Of a stretch of DNA of 64,000 nt, positions 35,401-42,473 are shown one piece after another. The notes beneath the pieces were generated by a model. That model was not told the DNA's origin. It made no database searches and saw only the letters and a list, made by a program, of their open reading frames with translations. How positions within the stretch are numbered: the first letter of the stretch is position 1; every line of letters begins with the position of its first letter. This DNA comes from Neptunomonas antarctica. Its GTDB lineage: Bacteria; Pseudomonadota; Gammaproteobacteria; Pseudomonadales; Balneatricaceae. Position numbers and translations under genes: made by a program. The stretch covers positions 124,001 to 188,000 of the forward strand of contig NZ_LJSI01000042.1 in the NCBI RefSeq assembly GCF_001305295.1, in the 5' to 3' direction.

Positions 35401-35806
35401 TGCACAGCAACAACATGTCATCGGTCGTTTTCGACGAATAGAAATTGATCAAATTGAATCACGAATGGAGCTGTGGGCCCACCACTGCCCTGATAATTTC
35501 AAGGGACAATTAGTGCTTCTGCAGGCAGAAAAATCACGCTTACTCGAACATGAGCAACGCGCTATCAAGAGCACTTATCAGGCTCCTGATTTACTCTTTG
35601 AAGAGGCGATTCAGTTAGCAGAAAAAAACGATTTTGGTTATCACAAAGCGCTTTGCTATGAACGTTATAGTGATTATCTGGTTACCAAAAAACAATTAAG
35701 TCTGGCTCGATTCTGTTTAAATGAGGCCTGCTCGCTTTATCAGCACTGGGGTGCCAGTGCAAAAGTAAAACAACTGGAACATAGGCAGGTTTTGCTGGCA
35801 AAATAG
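32438..35806 (+). CDS. AraC-family regulator fused to a long helical-repeat (TPR-like) region
   Basis: 1,122 residues. Residues 1-200 match the ligand-binding domain of OruR/ArgR-type AraC regulators (ARFPATHFNDVLHTL, GSIGFMMSTAPTLGKAY). Residues about 228-330 are a full AraC DNA-binding domain (REQIADTLGLSLRTLQRKL; QLGFSNQSAFQKAFKRWMG). The remaining ~780 residues are atypical: a winged-helix-like segment (FSLELLECAALL; YFFTDTAVLNALNQRM), a Pro/Thr repeat stretch near 490-540, then alpha repeats resembling the TPR part of PknB/MalT-like STAND ATPases, without any Walker A. AraC regulators are usually about 300-350 residues. A response regulator follows 23 bases downstream, probably cotranscribed. 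Confidence 0.85.
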   Translation: MSVITASAKLLEPVLQLAQHYRLEPSQIFNSAALSHADFTKPGARFPATHFNDVLHTLAEAADNPRIALNLGEATQPRILGSIGFMMSTAPTLGKAYQTLIDYLPLLFEGAVLQMEQTVEGTLLTLELNEPNLQPIEYFLACLVNWPRWLTGQQIPASVVYLSFPEPENIQTYQRFFAAEVQFDAPRNQLLLASDYLTLSCIDANPEMHQLHREFADSLLSKSNQQSALVAQTRNLIRRQLSEGGGTVRREQIADTLGLSLRTLQRKLGVLGTNFQDVYDHTRREVGLQLIQRGQLSFGEIAFQLGFSNQSAFQKAFKRWMGVAPSAYRQQIKPVVFSDPVTLPDLKQPSNAWLAGDNATQLIEQKIGSLNSFSLELLECAALLCSKTSSDISSNKSTHVSSESGHQFDLTELSLVTDNPVARVAIHLWSAEESGLIATAIKKSSVTVTAINHDIKDDQAGYFFTDTAVLNALNQRMSDAEKTQRHTLIGLAMLRTLPLKTLPLKTLAHPLSVSKAPLVQTTIAQPTLIHTILTQPTLAEITPALFHLNLALSLADAEEASSLLASINLSIHSYLKTNLHLLNMMAADQAEQQHDYQSADVFLTEAGRHLNDSELSLKTDLLLHRVRVLLFEGDIETADQCLQQLVTFDMSIQDAINTALMKARVYQQRGMYAQSLDCLLDSWATLDQPLPDDETKQLSQLLVQLTDISKDFTAISLVNMAEMTDSEHLLRLRLLEQISLIARQQSQPLLAACAIGRMTELSLQNGLSPLTAFAFVSYAWVSSWFSADYALARTFSAQGMQLACQLDGITHTDNLSAKTPQGDSAISATLLQSSQVQHWFAPLDSAVKQLVQVDKLATEHSQWLIQSECRLLKHQLLFLSPTPLGEQLLLCREDHQQMLEQTPFHAERLQDSTLILLEQLRGEHLFPTQVNYSNGWQAVSTIIGALLLDQQPIWPELYLWEALLENELAGYFCVSEALFCTAMMRLIHAQQQHVIGRFRRIEIDQIESRMELWAHHCPDNFKGQLVLLQAEKSRLLEHEQRAIKSTYQAPDLLFEEAIQLAEKNDFGYHKALCYERYSDYLVTKKQLSLARFCLNEACSLYQHWGASAKVKQLEHRQVLLAK

Positions 35807-35829
35807 CACGTTTATTAAATCTCATAATA

Positions 35830-36888
35830 ATGAAGAGTGATTACTCAGTTATGGTTCCATGGAAAGTACTGGTTGTTGATGACGAAGAAGGTATTCACGG
35901 TATTACCCGGATGATTTTCCGAGGTTATGAGTTTGAACAGCGCCCAATAGAGTTGATTAGTGCCATGAGTGGCGCGCAGGCACGTGATCTATTAATTCAA
36001 CATCCCGATATTGCGCTGGCGCTGCTGGATGTGGTGATGGAAACCGACAATGAAGGATTGCAGTTAGTTGAGCATATTCGTAATGAGCTGAATAACCATG
36101 ATCTGCGTATTATCCTGCGCACTGGTCACCCTGGTTATGCGCCTGAGGCGCAGGTGATTGTTAATTACGATATTAATGACTACCTCAGTAAAGCTGAGTT
36201 GTCTGCGTCGCGTTTACTAACGTCGGTTGTGGTTGGTTTACGCTCGTATCGTGATATTAAAACTGCCCGTATTCAACCGATAAGCGACAACGATTCCTTG
36301 TATTCAGATCATCAGATCACAGCCGAACAGCTGTATCAGCAAATGACGCCTATCCTGAAACAGAGTCAGCGTTTACAACAGTTTGAACTGAATCCTGTGG
36401 CACAGGACATTACCCTTAATCTACATGCCCAGCATCAACGCTTACAAAACAGTATTGGTTTGCTGCACACAACAGAATTGCCTTTTCAGCCCACGCAGAT
36501 CGATCCCGTTACTTTATTAAATAACACGCTCCAAATTTTCTTACCGCAAAGCCGTCGTGATGGCTGGCTATTAGATTATCGTCTGGACAGCGCCCTGCCC
36601 GCGCAATGGCGAACTGATGCTAATCGACTTAAGCAGTTATTGATCAGCGCGGTAGAGTTGGTGATTTTGTCGGCCGATGGACATGATCTTAAACTAACGT
36701 TACAACCTGCACAGCAAGCAGGACATCTGCTGTTGAGCATAAAACAAAACAGTGGGTTGCCTATCTTTACTGCCACTCACTGGTCACATCTGCTACAGCA
36801 ACATATACGACGTTTGAGTGATCAACTTCAGGGGCAATTATTAGAGAGGGATGAGAGCGGCGCGGTTCATTGCATACTGCCGTTCTAG
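35830..36888 (+). CDS. Response regulator with degenerate histidine-kinase-like C-terminus
   Basis: 352 residues. Receiver domain about 11-140: acidic pair in VVDDEEGIH, phospho-acceptor Asp in LALLDVVMET (about 67), Thr in LRTGHPG, Lys in DYLSKAEL (about 121); RILRTGHPG and VNYDINDY are as in receivers that accompany DUF3369 proteins. The C-terminal ~170 residues resemble a kinase dimerisation helix plus ATPase domain (DANRLKQLLISAVELVIL), but the His box, N box and G boxes are absent, so kinase activity is not expected. It starts 23 bases after the AraC fusion gene, suggesting a joint signalling module. A strong terminator follows. Confidence 0.8.
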   Translation: MKSDYSVMVPWKVLVVDDEEGIHGITRMIFRGYEFEQRPIELISAMSGAQARDLLIQHPDIALALLDVVMETDNEGLQLVEHIRNELNNHDLRIILRTGHPGYAPEAQVIVNYDINDYLSKAELSASRLLTSVVVGLRSYRDIKTARIQPISDNDSLYSDHQITAEQLYQQMTPILKQSQRLQQFELNPVAQDITLNLHAQHQRLQNSIGLLHTTELPFQPTQIDPVTLLNNTLQIFLPQSRRDGWLLDYRLDSALPAQWRTDANRLKQLLISAVELVILSADGHDLKLTLQPAQQAGHLLLSIKQNSGLPIFTATHWSHLLQQHIRRLSDQLQGQLLERDESGAVHCILPF

Positions 36889-36898
36889 TCTAAAAAAA

Positions 36899-36926
36899 AC
36901 AGCGGTGCTGGCACCGCTGTTTTCTA
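36899..36926. terminator. Bidirectional rho-independent terminator
   Basis: ACAGCGGTGC and GCACCGCTGT form a perfect 10-bp stem with a 2-base loop, preceded by an A run and followed by TTTT, so it serves the response-regulator gene and the convergent GDH gene. A second hairpin, CCTCATT/AATGAGG, lies at 36959-36975 beside the GDH stop. Confidence 0.88.
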
Positions 36927-36981
36927 CTTACTCGTATTATCTAAGCTCTTCTATCGAACCTCATTTTTAATGAGGCTCTCT

Positions 36982-39900
36982 TTAGCGAGCTTGGGCCAAC
37001 TCCTGTAATTCCCTGATAGCCACTGCGAATATTGCAAAATTCGGCTGCGAGGCGTTACGAATTTCACTGAGTAAACGCTGCCAGCGCTGCATCAGCAAAT
37101 CGTGGTTTTCCAACCACTGATTGACCAGCAAGTCATCATCTTCCGCTTCAGTGCCAGTTTTCAACACATTAACGGTAATTGCCTGCTGATGATTGGTCAG
37201 ATCTTCACGGAAACCATCACGGGACATCGATTCCCAATGGCTGTTAACGTCAATCTCTTTAATCTGGTGATCAAACCAATTCAGCTCCAAACGATCGCCC
37301 AGACTGAAGTGAATCTGTGCTACGCGCTCAATAGACTGTCCGGTTTGCTCTGCCGCCTGAATAATGCTCAGCAGTGAATACAGAGTATCAGCGCCAGCAA
37401 CGACACCGGCTAATGCAGATGGCACACCCGCCGTGACTAATTCATCATGCTTGTGCTGCCAACGCGCACGAGGCTCACCTTTTAACAAGCCAGCAAGCTG
37501 ACTGCTGATTTGCATACTACCGGGACGGAATTGGGCAACCGCCGTTGCTGCATCGATTTTCGGTTTCTGATGACGCAGGAACCAGTATGTCGCACGACGG
37601 ATTAAGCGGATAAGGTCAGCCATCATCTGTTGCTGTAGTGCCGACGGCACTTGATTATCGAGTGCTTCAATATCGGACCAGAGCTGATCAATACCAAACA
37701 CATCACGGGCGATAACGAAGGCAGCAGCCACATCCGCTATGCTTGATCCACTGATCTGACTTAAGCGATCGGTGAAAGTAATGCCCATACTGTTCACCAT
37801 GCCGTTAGCTACCTGCGTGGCGATAATTTCACCGCGTAGACGATGGTTTTCAATCTGCTCACTGAACTCATTCACCAAGCGCTGTGGGAAAGCCGTAAAG
37901 ATAGCACGGCTCAAATAAGCATCCTGGGTGATAGAAGGAACATTGAGTGTCTCTTTTAACTCACCTTTAATGTAGGAAATCAGCACGGCTAACTCTGGAC
38001 GTGTTAACCCTTCGCCTGCCGCTTTACGTGCTTGCAACTCATCATCAGCGGGTATGAATTCAAGTTCACGATTTAGTTTACCTTCCGCTTCTAAGCGATT
38101 GATAAGACGAATGTATTCATCCATAGAACGGCATGCATGAGAGTGAGCAACACTGATTGCCTGTGCTTGTTTGTAGTTGTTCTGTAGAACCAGACTACCG
38201 ACTTCGTCAGTCATTTCGCGTAATAATACGTTACGTTGCTTCACGGTCATGTCGCCATTGACGACGACTTCGTTCAGCAAAATTTTGATATTAACTTCGT
38301 GATCGGAGCAATCAACACCCCCGGCATTATCAATAAAGTCCGTGTTTGATTTACCACCATTACGGCAAAATTCCATCCGGCCTAGCTGTGTAAAGCCAAG
38401 ATTTCCGCCTTCACCCAACACCTTGCAACGTAACTGGTTACCATTGATACGCAGGCTATCATTGGCTTTATCGCCAACATCTGCATGCGTTTCGTGAGAC
38501 GCTTTTACGTAGGTTCCAATGCCACCATTCCAGATCAGATCAACAGGTGCTTTGAGCAGTGCTGTCAGCAAATCATTGGGTGATAAGCGGTCAGCAGTAA
38601 TATCAAATCGGGCTTTCATTTGTGGCGAAATATCAATCCACTTAGAGGCCCGAGAGAAAAGACCACCCCCTGCAGAGATCAGGCTAGCGTTATAATCTTC
38701 CCAGCTTGAACGCGGCAACACGAATAAGCGCTGACGCTCAACAAAGCTGCTGGCTGCATCGGGTGTAGGATCAATAAAGATATGTAAGTGGTTAAAGGCC
38801 GCGCATAGCTGGGTCTGTTCAGATAACAGCATGCCGTTACCGAATACATCGCCTGCCATATCACCAATCGCGACAACGCTAAAGGGTTCTGTTTGCGTAT
38901 CCAACCCTAATTCACGGAAATGCAGTTTGACTGACTCCCATGCACCGCGTGCCGTAATCCCCATGCCTTTATGGTCATAGCCTTGCGAACCGCCCGATGC
39001 AAACGCATCACCCAGCCAGAATCCACGCTCGTCAGCAATTTTGTTCGCTATATCCGAAAACGTCGCCGTGCCTTTGTCGGCTGCTACTACGAAATACGGA
39101 TCATCTTCATCGTGACGTACGACATCAATAGGCGGTACAACCGCACCACCGACCAGGTTGTCGGTAATATCCAGCAACGCGCTGATAAAGATCTGGTAGC
39201 TTGCGATCCCTTCTGCCATAAAGGCTTCACGATCACCGTTTGTTGGTAATTTTTTGGCAACAAAACCGCCTTTCGCACCCACCGGTACAATCACCGAGTT
39301 TTTAACCTGCTGTGCTTTTACAAGCCCCAGCACTTCGGTGCGGTAATCCTCTAAACGATCTGACCAGCGTAATCCACCACGGGCCACTTTACCGCCACGC
39401 AGATGCACCCCTTCAACTCGTGCGGAGTACACAAATACTTCAAACATCGGACGCGGTAGCGGCATTGCGTTAATTTTGCGCGGGTTAAGTTTAAAGGCGA
39501 AATAGTCTTTAAGCTCGCCCTGTTCATCGCGTTTGAAAAAACTGGTACGCAGAGTGGCTTTAATCAACTCAAGGAAGCGACGTAAGATCTGGTCTTCGTT
39601 AATATTCGCCACTTTATCTAACGCATCAAGGATGCTGCTTTCGATACGTTCAGCCAATGCCGCCACTTTAGCGCTGCTCTGTCGGCTAGGTTCCAGGCGT
39701 GCGCGGAATAACGCGACTAACAACTTCGTCACCTGAATATGGCGTGCCAGAGTGCCTGCAATATAAGGCTGCGAGAAACCAAAACGAATCTGTTTGCTAT
39801 AGCGCGCGTAGGCCCGCAGCATTGAAACTTCACGCCAGCTAAGATTAGCGCCAATAACCAGATGGTTAAATTCGTCGTTTTCTGCACATCCGTTCCAAAT

Positions 39901-41793
39901 GCTGGCAAAGGCGTTGTGGAATACGTCTTTGACTTCATCCAGTACAACCGGCTCAGCACCTTGGTAGATCAAGGTGAAATCGTGTATCCAGAAACTCTGC
40001 CCATCACTGCGTTGCACTGCATAAGGATGCTCCCCGACGACCTGCATACCCAGATTTTCCAGTACAGGAATAACGTCTGACAGTATTAATGGATCATTAG
40101 CGTTAAATAGTTTGAAGCGTAATATATCCTGGCTTTGCTCAAGTACGCGATAAAAGCTCATGGTTACCAGGTTTGTAGCGCTCAGCTCTTCAATACGCTG
40201 AATATCAAATACAGCGCTGGTCACTTTAAAGTGCTCCCGATACGCGCTGTTAAATGCGTTACGGTAGTTATTTTGCAGGTAGTTACCCTGCTCTTCTCCA
40301 CAGGAATCCATCAGTGCGCTATGCAGCTCATCACCCCAATCACGGGAAATATTAACCACTTCAGATTCAAGCTCAGCAAGATTCACCTGCACAGGATTGT
40401 CGGGATTAATGCGTAGTACAAACTGTACCCGTGCGAGTATCGATTCACTGAAAGTAGTGGTAAATTCTACTTCGCTTGAATTACACGCTTTTACCAGCAG
40501 TTCCTGAACCTGTATACGTAGCGCCGTGTTGAAAATGTCGCGTGGCACGTAGTAAAGAAAAGTCACAAATTGGTTACAGCGATCCTGACGGAATAATAAA
40601 CGGATACGGCGGCGGTCATGCAGACTGAATATACCAATCGAAAGATCCAGCAATTCCTGTTCACTTGACAGCATCAGCTCATCACGCGGCAAATCGTTCA
40701 TGATCTGCATCAGCTCTTTACCGTTGTGGCTGCGACGTTCAAACCCTGAACGTTGTAGTACGGTTTCGGCTTTGCGACGCATCACTGGAATAGTGTCAAT
40801 GGATTCAGAATAGACCGGAGAGGTGTAAAGACCATAAAAACGGCATTTACCGGTTACATTACCCTGTTCATCAAAACGTTTGATGATGACTCTGTCCATA
40901 TAGGCAGGCCGGTGTACCAGTGAAAAATTAGAATCTTTAGCAAACATGATGACGCTTGGCTCTAGCAAAAAATTCTGCTCTGCTTCACGGATATCACCTA
41001 AGCTGCGCTCATTAAGCTGGCCAGCCGATTTCTTCAGTTTCAGCATACCGAGTTCGCAGCCCTCTACACGGCTGACCTTCTCGCCTTCAATACTGATTTC
41101 GTCATAGCCTAAAAAAGTGAACCGATCATTTAACATCCAACGAAGGAAGGCTTCTGCATCTTTTTCTTGCTCACCTTTATGCTGCGATAGTTCTTCCAGC
41201 AATGCGATGGCACGCGCCTGCATCTGCGGAAAATCGGCCACCACGACATGTACTTTTTTAAGTATTTGCTGCAAAGAGGTCAGTATAGCTTTGAGTTCCG
41301 TCGCATCACTGGTGCGATCTACTTCCAGATAGATAAGCGCTTCAGGCATGGCCGTTTTATCATCGGCATCGCTTAATTCACGCAGAACTCCAGCATCACG
41401 CTGCGTAAACAGAACTTCATTATGGATGGTATGAATCACCAAACCACGGCGGTTTAATTCCATCCGAATAGAATCCACCATAAACGGCATATCCGATTGA
41501 AGGATTTCGATAACCGTATGTTGCGCGCGCCAGCCATGCTGTTCTAAATCAGGATTGTATACATGTATTTTGGATTGCTTAGCGTTAAAACTTTGTAAGA
41601 ACTGCCAACAAGACATCGTGGCTCCATACAGATTATCCAACGAGCGCTCGTTGAGCTCTTCCTTCGTTGTTGTTTGATAATACTGTTGCGCAAAATCCGA
41701 GATAGCGTGGAAGCTATCTGGAGGTAGTTTAGCGCTAAGAAGCTCTGTCAGTGGAGCCAGCAATATATTGTTGTCAGAAGCTCGTTTAACCAT
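36982..41793 (-). CDS. gdhB: NAD-specific glutamate dehydrogenase, large (~180 kDa) type
   Basis: 1,603 residues, matching the long NAD-GDH class of Pseudomonas and relatives. Oxidative deamination of glutamate to 2-oxoglutarate and ammonium, in amino-acid catabolism. ACT-like regulatory segments lie in the first ~700 residues (MVDSIRMELNRRGLVIH). The catalytic core near 800-1150 shows GGLRWSDRLEDYRTEVLGLV, the substrate Lys in VGAKGGFVAKK, GDMAGDVFGNGMLLS, DPTPDAASSFVERQRLF, and the NAD-domain GEGGNLGFTQLGR. The gene is complete. No regulator is adjacent apart from the convergent AraC/response-regulator pair. Confidence 0.96.
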   Translation of the reverse strand: MVKRASDNNILLAPLTELLSAKLPPDSFHAISDFAQQYYQTTTKEELNERSLDNLYGATMSCWQFLQSFNAKQSKIHVYNPDLEQHGWRAQHTVIEILQSDMPFMVDSIRMELNRRGLVIHTIHNEVLFTQRDAGVLRELSDADDKTAMPEALIYLEVDRTSDATELKAILTSLQQILKKVHVVVADFPQMQARAIALLEELSQHKGEQEKDAEAFLRWMLNDRFTFLGYDEISIEGEKVSRVEGCELGMLKLKKSAGQLNERSLGDIREAEQNFLLEPSVIMFAKDSNFSLVHRPAYMDRVIIKRFDEQGNVTGKCRFYGLYTSPVYSESIDTIPVMRRKAETVLQRSGFERRSHNGKELMQIMNDLPRDELMLSSEQELLDLSIGIFSLHDRRRIRLLFRQDRCNQFVTFLYYVPRDIFNTALRIQVQELLVKACNSSEVEFTTTFSESILARVQFVLRINPDNPVQVNLAELESEVVNISRDWGDELHSALMDSCGEEQGNYLQNNYRNAFNSAYREHFKVTSAVFDIQRIEELSATNLVTMSFYRVLEQSQDILRFKLFNANDPLILSDVIPVLENLGMQVVGEHPYAVQRSDGQSFWIHDFTLIYQGAEPVVLDEVKDVFHNAFASIWNGCAENDEFNHLVIGANLSWREVSMLRAYARYSKQIRFGFSQPYIAGTLARHIQVTKLLVALFRARLEPSRQSSAKVAALAERIESSILDALDKVANINEDQILRRFLELIKATLRTSFFKRDEQGELKDYFAFKLNPRKINAMPLPRPMFEVFVYSARVEGVHLRGGKVARGGLRWSDRLEDYRTEVLGLVKAQQVKNSVIVPVGAKGGFVAKKLPTNGDREAFMAEGIASYQIFISALLDITDNLVGGAVVPPIDVVRHDEDDPYFVVAADKGTATFSDIANKIADERGFWLGDAFASGGSQGYDHKGMGITARGAWESVKLHFRELGLDTQTEPFSVVAIGDMAGDVFGNGMLLSEQTQLCAAFNHLHIFIDPTPDAASSFVERQRLFVLPRSSWEDYNASLISAGGGLFSRASKWIDISPQMKARFDITADRLSPNDLLTALLKAPVDLIWNGGIGTYVKASHETHADVGDKANDSLRINGNQLRCKVLGEGGNLGFTQLGRMEFCRNGGKSNTDFIDNAGGVDCSDHEVNIKILLNEVVVNGDMTVKQRNVLLREMTDEVGSLVLQNNYKQAQAISVAHSHACRSMDEYIRLINRLEAEGKLNRELEFIPADDELQARKAAGEGLTRPELAVLISYIKGELKETLNVPSITQDAYLSRAIFTAFPQRLVNEFSEQIENHRLRGEIIATQVANGMVNSMGITFTDRLSQISGSSIADVAAAFVIARDVFGIDQLWSDIEALDNQVPSALQQQMMADLIRLIRRATYWFLRHQKPKIDAATAVAQFRPGSMQISSQLAGLLKGEPRARWQHKHDELVTAGVPSALAGVVAGADTLYSLLSIIQAAEQTGQSIERVAQIHFSLGDRLELNWFDHQIKEIDVNSHWESMSRDGFREDLTNHQQAITVNVLKTGTEAEDDDLLVNQWLENHDLLMQRWQRLLSEIRNASQPNFAIFAVAIRELQELAQAR

Positions 41794-41961
41794 GGTTATT
41801 TATTTTTAACCCAAGTGAGGTGATGTGTTTAGTTCTGTAACATTACTTCATGCACAAATTGCTTCATACAGAGGTTACAGAACACATGAAATTTTTTATG
41901 GTGAATCGGTAATATTTATTACTTATGAAAAACTTAGTCTAAAATCCTCCATCTAACAAGC

Positions 41962-42393
41962 TCAGTCTTTCAGTAGTAAAACAGAACATTTAGAACGTTC
42001 GGCCACTCTGGCAGACACTGAACCCAGTAAAAACTCATCAATTTTAGAACGATGATGAGCCGGCATAATGACCAGATTAATCTCTTTAGAGGCGATGTAA
42101 TTGACAATCGTCTCTGCAGGAGAACCTTCGTATACACGCAGGGTTGGATGAACGCCTTCCGGCATCACTTTATGCGAGTAATCCTGTAATTTACGGGCGA
42201 TCTCTTTTACTGCTTTAATGTGGTCTTTTTCACTAAAATAGGCCGCGACAAATGAGTTAGTAAAACCTGGAACAACGGTTAGCATGTGCAACTCAGATCC
42301 GTTTTCCTGTACTTCACGCAGTGCCAGCAACAGCGCCTGTTCTGCAAAATCGGGTTCATTCAGATCAATGGGGACGAGTACTTTTTTAAACAT
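41962..42393 (-). CDS. UspA-type protein associated with a TRAP transporter
   Basis: 143 residues. Universal stress protein fold: KKVLVPIDLNEPDFAEQAL at the start, LHMLTVVP, GSPAETIVNYI, and a C-terminal nucleotide segment MPAHHRSKIDEFLLGSVSARV. The usual first glycine of the G-2x-G-9x-G motif is not obvious, as in TeaD-like Usp proteins that sit in TRAP operons. It is the last gene of the TAXI-TRAP operon, 80 bases after the permease, suggesting ATP-dependent modulation of transport (as reported for TeaD with TeaABC; application here is inference). Confidence 0.9.
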   Translation of the reverse strand: MFKKVLVPIDLNEPDFAEQALLLALREVQENGSELHMLTVVPGFTNSFVAAYFSEKDHIKAVKEIARKLQDYSHKVMPEGVHPTLRVYEGSPAETIVNYIASKEINLVIMPAHHRSKIDEFLLGSVSARVAERSKCSVLLLKD

Positions 42394-42473
42394 AGCTCTT
42401 ACCTCCTACCAACCTGATAACCTGACTTTGATAGCCGGTTATCAGGTAATTTATCGGTCAGGTTGACTAGACG

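Noticed and set aside
36959-36975. Second terminator of the GDH gene (CCTCATT/AATGAGG)
   Set aside because: The stem is A+T rich and no T run follows on the minus strand; the stronger hairpin at 36899-36926 is adequate.
38679-40416. Overlapping ORFs of 60-93 codons opposite the GDH gene
   Set aside because: Out-of-frame shadows of a strongly conserved gene, without ribosome sites or recognisable motifs.
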